Shown piece after piece: positions 55,937-63,914 of a DNA stretch of 64,000 nucleotides. Position numbers and translations under genes: made by a program. Under the pieces are notes generated by a model, which saw only the letters and a list, made by a program, of their open reading frames with translations, searched no databases and was not told the origin of the DNA. Origin of the DNA: an uncultured Cyclobacteriaceae bacterium (GTDB taxonomy: Bacteria; Bacteroidota; Bacteroidia; Cytophagales; Cyclobacteriaceae); assembly GCA_937146645.1 (NCBI GenBank), contig CAKZRQ010000051.1, positions 101,687-165,686 of the forward strand. The letters are read 5' to 3'. The stretch's first letter is position 1. Each line of letters opens with the position of its first letter.

Positions 55937-56782
55937 ATGATTAAATTTCTGAAGATTACCGGGATAGTAATTCTAGTCTTATTTGTTTTGGCAGGTACAG
56001 CTCTTGGCCTATTTGTTTACAAGGTCAAAAATGGATTCCCAGTAAGTTATGAGACTGAGCCTGCAGAGATAACTATTCCAGCTGAAGGCAAGAAGGTTTT
56101 GCTATTCTCAAAAACCACAGGATTCAGACATGAAGAATCGATTGAAGCAGGAAAAGCGAAGTTCGAAGAATTAGCATCTCAGGAAGGATGGTTTCTTCAC
56201 AATACTGAGTCGGCAGGAGTTTTTAATGGGGACCAGCTTGCCAAATTTGATGTAGTTATTTTCAATAATTCTACGGGAAGAGTACTTACCGATGAACAGC
56301 GGGTTTTGGTTCAGGAATACGTGGAGAATGGAGGGAAGTTGATTGGGATTCATGGAGCGGGGGATGATTCACACCATTGGGATTGGTATCAGGGTAAGCT
56401 GCTTGGTGCAAAATTCTCCCATCATCCTTTGGATCCACAACTTCAGGAAGCACAGGTTATGTTAGATGATGGAGCAGAATCAGTTTTGGCCGAAGGCCTT
56501 AGCAAAGGGTGGAAACATACTGATGAATGGTATATTTTTTTTGAAAACCCGAGAGCTAGTGATTTTGATATTCTTTATACCATTAATGGTGATCAGATCA
56601 TTCCAAATGGAAATCTACTTTGGATCAAGGATAAAAACTGGGGAATGGGCGAGGATCATCCGGTGGCATGGTCAAAGAAAGTTGGAAATGGGAAGACGTT
56701 TTATACCTCTATGGGTCACCATGCTGCAGTTTGGGAGCAGAAAGCTTTTGTAGATATGCTGGTGAATGCCGTGAATTGGTAA
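55937..56782 (+). CDS. ThuA-domain protein (trehalose-utilisation-like)
   Basis: A 281-residue protein with an N-terminal TM or signal anchor (FLKITGIVILVLFVLAG, about 4-22). The ThuA fold (PF06283) is shown by KKVLLFSKTTGFRHEESIEAG, then EYVENGGKLIGIHGAGD and the metal/His-rich SHHWDWYQGKLLGAKFSHHP, with HTDEWYIFFENPR near 200. ThuA proteins often occur with Gfo/Idh/MocA enzymes in 3-keto-sugar metabolism. Here it follows the sulfite dehydrogenase pair by 79 bases, but a shared function is not evident. Terminator-like structure follows. Confidence 0.85.
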   Translation: MIKFLKITGIVILVLFVLAGTALGLFVYKVKNGFPVSYETEPAEITIPAEGKKVLLFSKTTGFRHEESIEAGKAKFEELASQEGWFLHNTESAGVFNGDQLAKFDVVIFNNSTGRVLTDEQRVLVQEYVENGGKLIGIHGAGDDSHHWDWYQGKLLGAKFSHHPLDPQLQEAQVMLDDGAESVLAEGLSKGWKHTDEWYIFFENPRASDFDILYTINGDQIIPNGNLLWIKDKNWGMGEDHPVAWSKKVGNGKTFYTSMGHHAAVWEQKAFVDMLVNAVNW

Positions 56783-56783
56783 T

Positions 56784-56805
56784 AAAAAAAGGGGCTAATG
56801 CCCCT
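56784..56805 (-). terminator. Intrinsic terminator of the XRE operon
   Basis: On the minus strand AGGGGC pairs with GCCCCT around an ATTA loop and is followed by seven T. It is 28 bases after the stop of the 57-residue gene. Because the T run is on the minus strand, it serves the operon and only weakly the convergent ThuA gene. Confidence 0.85.
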
Positions 56806-56832
56806 AGTTGGTTTAGTTTTCATTATTCCTGA

Positions 56833-57006
56833 TTAGTTCGCCCTACTTCTTTTAGAATCTCTAAGGTCATAGAGAAGTCCTGCAAGAGCACCGAAGCAAA
56901 TACCTAAACTTATCCAAAGAATCGGCGAGCCGGTGAGTGAACCTATAGTGCTACCGATAGCGAGGCCGAATCCGGCTCCAGTCACCATCAATAATTCCTT
57001 TTTCAT
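56833..57006 (-). CDS. 57-residue glycine-rich small membrane protein
   Basis: A short gene, found by reading the minus strand downstream of the regulator. It begins MKKELLMVTGAGFGLAIG with a Gly/Ala zipper-like TM, has a second hydrophobic segment (PILWISLGICFGALAGLL) and ends in a charged tail, DLRDSKRSRAN. It starts 13 bases after the regulator's stop, in the same orientation, and has its own terminator. Small membrane proteins are often co-transcribed with XRE regulators of this type. Function is unknown; possibly it works with the four-TM protein at 57.2-57.6 kb. Confidence 0.75.
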   Translation of the reverse strand: MKKELLMVTGAGFGLAIGSTIGSLTGSPILWISLGICFGALAGLLYDLRDSKRSRAN

Positions 57007-57019
57007 TTCATTCGTTGGT

Positions 57020-57211
57020 TTATTCGTAGATAAATATCTCTTCTATTTTTCGATCAAAAAGCTGTGACATTTTGAACGCCGTCGGCAAACTGGGGTCGAA
57101 TTTTTGTTTCTCGATGGCATTCACTGTTTGCCTTGAAACTCCTATAATTTCGCCCAATTGTTCCTGAGTGAGTCCTTTCTCCACTCTGAGGTCTCGTACC
57201 CGATTTTTCAT
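57020..57211 (-). CDS. XRE-family helix-turn-helix regulator
   Basis: A 63-residue DNA-binding protein. The ATG at 57211 (MKNRVRDLRVEKG) is preferred because it overlaps the upstream gene's end by 4 bases (ATGA), the usual coupling, and the longer version adds unrelated sequence. The helix-turn-helix is LTQEQLGEIIGVSRQTVNAIE at about 15-35, followed by the YozG-like C-terminal FDPSLPTAFKMSQLF. It probably represses its own operon through the palindromes at 57618-57660. The middle of a three-gene operon (four-TM protein, regulator, 57-residue protein). Confidence 0.9.
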   Translation of the reverse strand: MKNRVRDLRVEKGLTQEQLGEIIGVSRQTVNAIEKQKFDPSLPTAFKMSQLFDRKIEEIFIYE

Positions 57212-57609
57212 TTGAACCTCCGCATATTGATGAGAAGAGCGGTCATGTAGCATATCCCAATAAAGCCTACCAAAAAGCCGATTTCAGCATCGAAAGGAAT
57301 AATATCTTTCTGATCGAGGAGCGAAAAAGTCAGCCCCACCACTACTGTAAGCCCAAGTGTAATGGCCATGGCTTCCAGGTGAAGCTTTTTCTCCAATTCA
57401 TCAAAATGATTGAATAAATCCCGGTTGGCCAAAATCATCAGGACGCCGTTCGCGAGATTCACGATGATCGCAAAAGGAGTGAGAAATGAATGATCATCCC
57501 ATATGAATATGGGACCGAATGTAGCTATGGCTAAAGTGGCTACCCAAGTCCAGGTCCAAACTGCCAGTTTTCGTACTCTTTTCTGTCGTTCTAGTTTCAT
57601 TGTTTCCAT
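57208..57609 (-). CDS. Four-TM small membrane protein (DUF2178-like)
   Basis: A 133-residue inner-membrane protein with four hydrophobic segments (about 14-36, 43-60, 78-97, 105-125). Segment 2 ends in a NRDLFNHFDELEKKLHLEA loop, a common pattern in DUF2178-type proteins that are encoded next to XRE regulators. It is the first gene of the operon and overlaps the regulator by 4 bases. The role is unknown. The small size, paired regulator and palindromic operator suggest a stress- or membrane-state-responsive unit. Confidence 0.78.
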   Translation of the reverse strand: METMKLERQKRVRKLAVWTWTWVATLAIATFGPIFIWDDHSFLTPFAIIVNLANGVLMILANRDLFNHFDELEKKLHLEAMAITLGLTVVVGLTFSLLDQKDIIPFDAEIGFLVGFIGICYMTALLINMRRFK

Positions 57610-57617
57610 TGTGTTTA

Positions 57618-57660
57618 TGTAAAGTTCACTTTACAAATGTAAATAATACTTTACATTTGT
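57618..57660. promoter_or_regulatory. Tandem palindromic operator with divergent -7 elements
   Basis: Two perfect inverted repeats share bases in the 136-bp space between the XRE operon and the divergent SRPBCC gene. The first is TGTAAAGT-TC-ACTTTACA at 57618-57635. The second has 11-bp arms, ACAAATGTAAA and TTTACATTTGT, with a 6-base spacer at 57633-57660. Each strand reads TACATTTG (TAnnTTTG), at 57634-57641 on the minus strand and 57652-57659 on the plus strand. The minus -7 element would place transcription start at the first palindrome, just before the operon's ATG at 57609. This fits autorepression by the XRE protein. Confidence 0.7.
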
Positions 57661-57745
57661 CAAGTTTTATTTACATTTTCTTTTCAAAAAGTTTGAATTA
57701 GACCCAAGAATTGAGAGTAAATTGAATTGACTTAACACCAGAATT

Positions 57746-58285
57746 ATGAAAGCACTAAAAATTATCGGAGGCCTTTTGGTAGCTATAATAGCCTTGGCCT
57801 TAATCTCAGCAGCTCTTATTTCGAAAGACTATTCAGTAGAAGAGCGTGTGACCATCGATCGTCCGCTGGATGAAGTTTATGGCTTTGCTAAGCTTCTAAA
57901 GAATCAAGGTCAGTACAGCAAATGGCAACTTATGGACCCTGATATGGAGCATTATTATGAAGGGGTGGATGGCACCGTTGGTTTTGTTTCAGGTTGGAAA
58001 AGTGACAATCCCGATGTTGGGGAAGGTGAGCAGGAAATAATCGCCATAAAAGACAAGGAAAGGATCGATTATGAGCTTCGATTTTTTGTGCCTTTTGAAG
58101 CATCAGATAAAGCTTATTTAGTCTTTAAAGAAATTACTCCTAATCAGACTGAAGTTTCATGGGGTTTTGAAGGTAGGATGGAGTATCCCATGAATCTTAT
58201 GATTCCATTAATGGGAATGGAAACGATGATTGCAGATGATTTTCAGGTTGGTCTTCAAAACTTAAAAGGCCTGCTTGAAAATTAA
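57746..58285 (+). CDS. SRPBCC (START-like) domain protein with signal anchor
   Basis: A 179-residue protein. Residues 5-25 form a TM or signal anchor (IIGGLLVAIIALALISAAL). The rest is a Bet-v-1/START-type fold: YSVEERVTIDRPLDEVYGF near the first strand and helix, then GQYSKWQLMDPDMEHYYEG, RIDYELRFFVPFEASDKAYL and a C-terminal helix with FQVGLQNLKGLLE. It probably binds a hydrophobic ligand. It is divergent from the XRE operon and shares its palindromic promoter region, so it may be co-controlled. Confidence 0.82.
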   Translation: MKALKIIGGLLVAIIALALISAALISKDYSVEERVTIDRPLDEVYGFAKLLKNQGQYSKWQLMDPDMEHYYEGVDGTVGFVSGWKSDNPDVGEGEQEIIAIKDKERIDYELRFFVPFEASDKAYLVFKEITPNQTEVSWGFEGRMEYPMNLMIPLMGMETMIADDFQVGLQNLKGLLEN

Positions 58286-58430
58286 GGAGTATAAAATCCA
58301 GTTTCCATCTGAATCTTCTTAGGGACGTTTAGCTCATATTTGAAAAATCAAATGAGAAAAGAGTAAGGTCTTCAAAAGTAGAAATGATTAGATTTGGGTT
58401 ACAACGATTAGATTTTCAATCTTGACTCTT

Positions 58431-59324
58431 ATGAATAAGTATCTCTTTGCATTTCTCTTTTCTTCCCTGTTTTCTATTTCCTTTTTGGGCTTAGCCCAAA
58501 AGGTAAAAAGAGTAGAACCTGGGGTAATGTACATGGGTGGAGAAACCCTGAGCTCTCCCAAGTTTGGTTTTACCACACAAGTTCCACAGAACTGGGTGGG
58601 TACTTTGCCTAGAGAAACCGAAGTGTTTTTATTAAATCTGTCCACCGGTCAATTCGGTGAAATCTTTGTAGTGGGGAGGCCAGCAGTAGACCTGAACGAA
58701 GTTGCTGAAGAATGGAAAGCTGGGGTGGATTTGACTGAGACGCTGAGGCTCCAGGCCGATAATCCTCAAATCCAGGATAATGCATTGTTCTCAGAAGTAA
58801 AGGCTGTTGGGAATTATATTCCAACCAAAAAGCGAGCCTTTGCCATGGTCCGTTGTGGAGATACGGGCACTTGCATTACCGTTCTTGCTGTTTCTAGCGA
58901 TGAAAATTACGACCTAGTCTCTCAGGCTGCTAAAGACTTTTTGGCGAATGGTAAATTTCAGGAACCGCGGGAGATTGATCCCTTTGAAGATTTTGACTGG
59001 CAAGAATTTCTATCGAATAAGATGCTAATCGTTTATAACGATTTTAAGGGAGGCGAACGCAAAACCAGGGTAAACCTTTGCGCAGATGGTAGCTTTAATG
59101 CTAAAGTCAAGAAAAAGGGATTCATGAAAGACTTTAATCCAGAGTATAAAGGAAATATGAGTGGTTCCTGGACCGTGGAAAGCAATAACTCAGAAGCCAC
59201 AATGAATATAACCTTTTCGAAAGGGGACCTAAGGCCTTTGACGGTTCAATTGAAGTTTGTGGATGAGCAACTCTATGTCAATGACGAAAGATTCTACGCG
59301 AGTCAGTCGGAAAATTGTAAATAG
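58431..59324 (+). CDS. Secreted protein of unknown function
   Basis: A 297-residue exported protein. I chose the ATG at 58431 (MNKYLFAFLF) over a TTG at 58422. The signal ends near residue 22 (LGLAQ). The N-terminal half, with FGFTTQVPQNWVGTLPRETEVFLL, has the look of a protein-interaction or PsbP/DUF-like fold. The C-terminal part (about 210-295) resembles a beta-sandwich with GGERKTRVNLCADGSFNAKV and SGSWTVESNNSEATMNITF, as in lipocalin-like or DUF-type stress proteins. I do not recognise the family with certainty. It converges on the DUF1460 gene. Confidence 0.65.
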   Translation: MNKYLFAFLFSSLFSISFLGLAQKVKRVEPGVMYMGGETLSSPKFGFTTQVPQNWVGTLPRETEVFLLNLSTGQFGEIFVVGRPAVDLNEVAEEWKAGVDLTETLRLQADNPQIQDNALFSEVKAVGNYIPTKKRAFAMVRCGDTGTCITVLAVSSDENYDLVSQAAKDFLANGKFQEPREIDPFEDFDWQEFLSNKMLIVYNDFKGGERKTRVNLCADGSFNAKVKKKGFMKDFNPEYKGNMSGSWTVESNNSEATMNITFSKGDLRPLTVQLKFVDEQLYVNDERFYASQSENCK

Positions 59325-59342
59325 AGCCTTAATCTTTGTGAT

Positions 59343-60191
59343 TTAAGGGGTCAAAATCTTACTGACCATAATCCCAGATTGCTTTTTATTCCGAGCCAGA
59401 TAATCACTGAGAGGCAATTCTGAGATTTCCACTTCCATACTTCCTGAGCTAGCGTGAAGAAGGTGAATGCGATCTTGGTGTTCTATTGCAAAGCCTACAT
59501 GAACCATATCCAGGTTATCAATGGATGTGGTGATGGCAATAAGATCACCTGACTCGATTTGGTTTTCAAGCTCTGCTACCTTCTCTTTCGGGATGAAAAA
59601 ATAATCCCGATTAGCAATGATGGCTTCAGCCTTCTTTATTTCTTCAACATTTTCAGGTTCAGAAAGCTGCGGATAGAATTGAGGGTTGGCGGACATAAAC
59701 CCCGGCTTATTTTCATAGGGTTCTCCACCAATTTGCTCTGTGATATCTGAGAAAAGGCCCTTCTCGCCATTCGTAAACATCCAATCAGAAAAGTAGTGTA
59801 GCCGGGAAGGATACCCCTCGTTTTTCCCCGATCTGTATCGAATCAATTCCAGTTCTCGTTCGAAGGCCTCAAAGCTGTATTCCTCCAGTTTTGCCAGGCG
59901 AGTCAAAGCAATTACAGACTCCAGATAGGTGGTGCAGTCCAGACCCACCAGGTTGATCACAAGCTTTTCGGGACCGGGAAGCTCTAGGGTTTTGGCAACG
60001 TATTCTGTTCCTAAAAACCATTGTCCTATTTCTATAGCAAGCTCATTGGTTGACTTCCCCTGCGTATCCAAAGACTTCAGCTTTTCCAAACTCTGATCAA
60101 CGACTTCACGGCTTTCAGCGGTGCAGACGGTTTGTGCATTCAATGAAATGAAACTGAAGAAGGAAAGAAGAAGAAGGTAGGTTTTCATCAT
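59343..60191 (-). CDS. DUF1460 (NlpC/P60-like) exported protein
   Basis: A 282-residue exported protein of the DUF1460 group, whose members include N-acetylmuramoyl-L-alanine amidase-like enzymes with a papain-like Cys-His pair. The signal ends near residue 19. The catalytic Cys is probably in NLVGLDCTTYLES (about 90), with the His in DMVHVGFAIEHQD (about 235) and DRIHLLHASSG. RYRSGKNEGYPSRLHYFSDWM is a typical DUF1460 segment. It may cut or bind peptidoglycan peptides. It is convergent with the previous gene and 18 bases apart. The first of two adjacent Met codons is used as start. Confidence 0.82.
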   Translation of the reverse strand: MMKTYLLLLSFFSFISLNAQTVCTAESREVVDQSLEKLKSLDTQGKSTNELAIEIGQWFLGTEYVAKTLELPGPEKLVINLVGLDCTTYLESVIALTRLAKLEEYSFEAFERELELIRYRSGKNEGYPSRLHYFSDWMFTNGEKGLFSDITEQIGGEPYENKPGFMSANPQFYPQLSEPENVEEIKKAEAIIANRDYFFIPKEKVAELENQIESGDLIAITTSIDNLDMVHVGFAIEHQDRIHLLHASSGSMEVEISELPLSDYLARNKKQSGIMVSKILTP

Positions 60192-60324
60192 GATTCTAGG
60201 CTCTTAATCAAATGTAAATAGGAAAGGAGAAAGGGCAAAACAAGGATCCCTTACTCCTGCCTTAGTAAGAATTAAGATCAAGCACATTTTTCTTAAATTA
60301 TAGCAGAGTAAAATTTGAGAAAGT

Positions 60325-61893
60325 ATGAGCTATCCAAGCATTTTCAATGACGTAGTAGGCCCGGTAATGAGAGGACCGTCAAGTTCTCATTGTGCGGCAT
60401 CCCTTAGGATTGGTCGAATTTGTCATGATATCATGGGAGGTAAGATCTCTGAAATTGATATTGACTTTGATCCCAATGGATCCCTTGCTACCACGCATAA
60501 GGATCAGGGTTCGGACATGGGCTTATTCGGTGGTTTCCTCGGATGGGAGGCACATGATGAACGACTTGTAGATTCAGAAATGCATATGGGTGCTGCCGGT
60601 ATTTCTTACACCATCAATATCAAGGAGCTGAAATATGATCATCCGAATACCTATCAAATTTCCTTGCGAAATCCCTGGGAGAAACATGAAGTGATCGCAC
60701 TTTCCACTGGGGGAGGTATGATAGAGCTAATTGAGGTTGATGGGGTTAAGGTTTCTTCTCTTGGAGATTCGCATTTGAGTCTGATCTACACAGATGATCA
60801 AAAGACCGTTAGGACTTATTTTGATCATTTGGGTTTATCCACTAGTATCCAGCAAGGGTCAATTGAAGATAGATTTCTTATGCTCTCCACTTTCGATCCC
60901 TTGGATAGTAGCATAGTGGCTGAGATAAAAGAGCTGGAGGTAGTGAGCGATGTCAAGCAGATTCGTCCCGTGGTGCCGATTTTAGCTTCTCCTGATATGG
61001 AAGTTCCCTTTATCACGGTTGAGGAAATGCTCCGCTACAATGGAGATAAAAACTTGTCTCTATGGGAGCTAGCGCTGAAGTATGAAAGTATGCGTGGAAA
61101 TATATCAGAATCCGCAGTCATGGACAAGATGGATGAGATCCGTCTCATTATGAAAGATGCGGTAGAGACTGGTCTCAAAGGAACCAAGTTTGAAGACCGA
61201 ATTCTTGGACCTCAGTCAGTGAAGTTTAAATCCATGATGGAAGAAAAGAAGCTGGTGGATGGAGATGTGCTTAACAGAATTATCATGTATGTCTCTGCGA
61301 TTATGGAAGTGAAGAGTTCCATGGGAGTAATAGTAGCTGCCCCAACAGCCGGTTCCTGCGGAGCTATGCCGGGTGCTGTGCTGGGAGTGTCTGATTCCTT
61401 GGGCTTATCCGATGAGGAGACGGTAAAAGCATTGCTAATTGCGGGGTTGATAGGTGTATTTATAGCGGCTCATTCCACTTTCGCAGCGGAAGTAGGAGGC
61501 TGCCAGGCTGAATGTGGATCTGGGGCAACGATGGCTGCGGCTTCTCTTGTTTTTATGGGTGGAGGAGATTTGAAACAAATTCTCTCCGCGTCGTCTATGG
61601 CCTTGCAAAGTTCTTTGGGAATGATTTGTGATCCGATTGGGAATAGGGTAGAGGCACCTTGCCTGAATAGAAATGTGATGGCTGCTTCAAATGCTCTTTC
61701 CTGCGCAAATATGGCCTTAGCGGACTACGATCATTTGATTCCTTTAGATGAAGTGATAGAGACCATGTATGATGTGGGAAAAAGTATTCCCAATACACTG
61801 CGTTGCACCAACCTTGGAGGCCTATCCATCACCAAAACGGCAAAGGAAATCGAGGCCAAGCTGGTCAACAAGCAATTTTTTAAGAGTTGCTAA
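60325..61893 (+). CDS. L-serine ammonia-lyase, iron-sulfur dependent
   Basis: A 522-residue single-chain enzyme that turns L-serine into pyruvate and ammonia. The N-terminal beta-type domain has MRGPSSSHCAASLRIG at about 14-29 and an ACT-like region to about 200. The C-terminal alpha-type domain holds the cysteines that bind the 4Fe-4S cluster: GSCGAMPG near 350, the CQAECG region near 394 and CDPIGNRVEAPCLNRN near 435-450. This is the fused alpha/beta form common in Bacteroidota. It is transcribed alone, feeding amino-acid carbon to pyruvate. Confidence 0.95.
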   Translation: MSYPSIFNDVVGPVMRGPSSSHCAASLRIGRICHDIMGGKISEIDIDFDPNGSLATTHKDQGSDMGLFGGFLGWEAHDERLVDSEMHMGAAGISYTINIKELKYDHPNTYQISLRNPWEKHEVIALSTGGGMIELIEVDGVKVSSLGDSHLSLIYTDDQKTVRTYFDHLGLSTSIQQGSIEDRFLMLSTFDPLDSSIVAEIKELEVVSDVKQIRPVVPILASPDMEVPFITVEEMLRYNGDKNLSLWELALKYESMRGNISESAVMDKMDEIRLIMKDAVETGLKGTKFEDRILGPQSVKFKSMMEEKKLVDGDVLNRIIMYVSAIMEVKSSMGVIVAAPTAGSCGAMPGAVLGVSDSLGLSDEETVKALLIAGLIGVFIAAHSTFAAEVGGCQAECGSGATMAAASLVFMGGGDLKQILSASSMALQSSLGMICDPIGNRVEAPCLNRNVMAASNALSCANMALADYDHLIPLDEVIETMYDVGKSIPNTLRCTNLGGLSITKTAKEIEAKLVNKQFFKSC

Positions 61894-62013
61894 AAAATCA
61901 AGTGTAAATCGTACTTCTTCATTTCAAGAACATATATATCAATGAACATTGACCAAATATTAATGTTGAATTCAATACGATTCGAAAATGAGGAAAAATA
62001 AAAATTTAGATTA

Positions 62014-62901
62014 ATGGATATTCAAGATTTTACTAAAGTCAAAAAGTGGGTATTGACAGGGTTGGCCTCAGATGATGATTTAATTGAGTCCTTAGTTTTA
62101 AAAGGGGGGAATGCAATACAGATTGGCTACTCTGATACTATTGGAAAGGTTTCAAGACCATCTTTAGATTTGGATTTTTCTATCGCTAATGGTGATTTTA
62201 AGGATGAAATCGATTCAATTGAAAAAAGAATCAAAAATGTTTTGACTCAAACATTTGCTGAAAATGGGTATGTGTTATTTGATTTTCGGTTTGCGATTAA
62301 ACCGAAGAAGGTCAACGAAGAAACGCATGATTTTTGGGGTGGATACAAAGCTGAATTTAAACTTATCCAGCAGGGTAAATATGATTCTTTTAGTGGTGAT
62401 TCTGATAGAATAAGGAGAAATGCTATCTCCATCAACCGAAATAATGGGTCTCCCAAATTTGAGATTGAATTCAGTAAGCATGAATACGCCGATCAATTTA
62501 AGAAGGTAGATGTTGACGGGTATACTATAAAGGTTTATACCCCAGAGATGATTGTTTTTGAAAAGGTTCGTGCATTATGTCAACAACTCCCAGAATATGC
62601 CGATGTTGTAAAGAGTTTTAATCCAAGGGCTAGGGCAAGAGATTTCTATGATATCTGGCTAATAATGACTCATTTTGAAATTGACCTTAAAAAAGAAGAT
62701 AATCTAGAAACCATTAAATCAATTTTTGAGGCGAAAAAAGTTCCGTTGGACTTTTTGGGAAATTTAAGTTTAAATAAAGAACTACATCTTGAAAATTGGA
62801 AAGATGTCAAAGACACTCTTTCTATTTCTGAAGAAATTGAAGATTTTGATTTTTACTTTGAATTTGTTCTTTCAAAATTTGAAAGGCTTAAATTCCCTTA
62901 G
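62014..62901 (+). CDS. AbiEii/AbiGii-type nucleotidyltransferase toxin
   Basis: A 295-residue protein of the type IV toxin-antitoxin family (PF08843). The nucleotidyltransferase signature is present: KGGNAIQIGY at 30-39 with the K-G-G turn, and SLDLDF at 50-55 giving the Asp-x-Asp pair. A downstream EFSKHEYADQF and the C-terminal ARARDFYDIWLIMTHF (about 208-223) match the R-x-x-D-x-Y-D-i/l motif. Characterised toxins of this clade add nucleotides to RNA or other targets and stop growth, often in phage defence. The 3' end overlaps the convergent AbiEi-like gene by 14 bases. Base composition is AT-rich, suggesting transfer. Confidence 0.88.
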   Translation: MDIQDFTKVKKWVLTGLASDDDLIESLVLKGGNAIQIGYSDTIGKVSRPSLDLDFSIANGDFKDEIDSIEKRIKNVLTQTFAENGYVLFDFRFAIKPKKVNEETHDFWGGYKAEFKLIQQGKYDSFSGDSDRIRRNAISINRNNGSPKFEIEFSKHEYADQFKKVDVDGYTIKVYTPEMIVFEKVRALCQQLPEYADVVKSFNPRARARDFYDIWLIMTHFEIDLKKEDNLETIKSIFEAKKVPLDFLGNLSLNKELHLENWKDVKDTLSISEEIEDFDFYFEFVLSKFERLKFP

Positions 62902-63754
62902 GGAAAAAGATTTTCCAACGCTCATTAAATTCAATGTCCTTCATGGAATAGGTAAGATAAAAATTATTCAATTTCTCAATTGATTCAAGCTTTGATAGAT
63001 TTTTTTCGTCCATACCAACGCGTTCAAGGTAGAAGCCGATTGCCTGATGATATGGGTATATGTAGTTCAATTTTTTGAGAATTGCACTCAGTTTGTTCAT
63101 AGAAATTCTATCAACTGAATTTTCAAAAATTTCCAAGACTCTGGTCACGCCTCCTGCGTATGCTGGCCTCACCGTTATATCGATTAATGTTCTCTCTAGA
63201 TTTGTATAACTCAATCCACCTTTACTAAAGACTCCCAGTTTATTGGAAAACATGCCATTGTGTAAAACAATTGAATATTCTTTATGGATTCCTATTGCGC
63301 CGGATTTTCGTTGCGGTTTCTTAAACGCGTTATCGATGTCTTTCTGCTTTAATAGAATATCAGTTGTTCGCTCTTTCCTGGATTGTTCTGAAGTCAGATA
63401 AATAGTTTTTGGCACCTGAGACGTTAGCCCTAATAGAAAGGCGGCGGTATAATGTGATAAATAAGATTTTGAAGCCAATGAGAGAGCCATATGAAAAACA
63501 GTTGAATTATTGGTTGCATATCTGATTTTTGTTGGATAGTAGCCTGAAAAATTGATTGTATTTTTTACAAGTACTTCTCTTTCAACCAGTTTTTCAATGA
63601 ATTTTGTATGATTCATGGATATTGGTAAGTTCCAAATCATCCTTTTTTGATTTAGAATTTGCTTGAGTTCTTCCTCTGAGTAAACCTTATCCTGCTCAAA
63701 GAAATATTTTTTTATGTTTGACTCAGCTATAATGAATCTTGATTTTCCGGCCAT
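62888..63754 (-). CDS. AbiEi-like antitoxin
   Basis: A 288-residue protein that probably neutralises the AbiEii-type toxin, although it is convergent with it, not in the same operon as usual. The ATG at 63754 follows a TTG codon that could extend it by one residue. The N-terminus (YSEEELKQILNQKRMIWNLPISMNH, about 23-47, and KFIEKLVEREVLV) looks like a winged helix that binds DNA. The core, YLSHYTAAFLLGLTSQVPK and LERTLIDITVRPAYAGGVTRVLEIFENS, is typical of AbiEi_3/4 proteins. A perfect palindrome overlaps its start, as expected for an autorepressor. Confidence 0.82.
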   Translation of the reverse strand: MAGKSRFIIAESNIKKYFFEQDKVYSEEELKQILNQKRMIWNLPISMNHTKFIEKLVEREVLVKNTINFSGYYPTKIRYATNNSTVFHMALSLASKSYLSHYTAAFLLGLTSQVPKTIYLTSEQSRKERTTDILLKQKDIDNAFKKPQRKSGAIGIHKEYSIVLHNGMFSNKLGVFSKGGLSYTNLERTLIDITVRPAYAGGVTRVLEIFENSVDRISMNKLSAILKKLNYIYPYHQAIGFYLERVGMDEKNLSKLESIEKLNNFYLTYSMKDIEFNERWKIFFPKGI

Positions 63755-63781
63755 CAATCAAAAGATTTATCTTTTGATTGA
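63754..63781. promoter_or_regulatory. 28-bp palindrome at the antitoxin start
   Basis: A perfect palindrome with 13-bp arms, TCAATCAAAAGAT and ATCTTTTGATTGA, around two T. Its left end is the A of the antitoxin ATG on the minus strand, so it lies directly upstream of the gene. It could be the operator of the AbiEi-like repressor or an mRNA hairpin that covers the start codon. A second palindrome of the same geometry lies at 63885-63912. Confidence 0.8.
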
Positions 63782-63784
63782 AAG

Positions 63785-63870
63785 TTAAAGATTAGAATTG
63801 ATAAAGTCAAGTCTTATATTGCTATTTGGCTTTTTGGTAGATATTAGCCTGCGAAAGAGGTTGGAAAGGG
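63785..63870. repeat. 86-bp tandem repeat, copy 1
   Basis: The unit starts TTAAAGATTAGAATTGATAA and ends GAGGTTGGAAAGGG. Copy 2 at 63915-64000 is identical except for one base (T at 63793, C at 63923). Each copy lies 2-3 bases after a 28-bp palindrome, giving a period of about 130 bases. No coding sequence is supported in it. Confidence 0.9.
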
Positions 63871-63884
63871 CTTTAATACCATTA

Positions 63885-63912
63885 TTACATAAAGTATTTA
63901 TACTTTATGTAA
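63885..63912. repeat. Second 28-bp palindrome in the tandem array
   Basis: A perfect palindrome with 13-bp arms, TTACATAAAGTAT and ATACTTTATGTAA, around two T. It differs from the palindrome at 63754-63781 at 6 of 13 arm positions, and every change is matched in the other arm, so pairing is fully preserved. It lies 14 bases after repeat copy 1 and two bases before copy 2. Confidence 0.85.
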
Positions 63913-63914
63913 AT

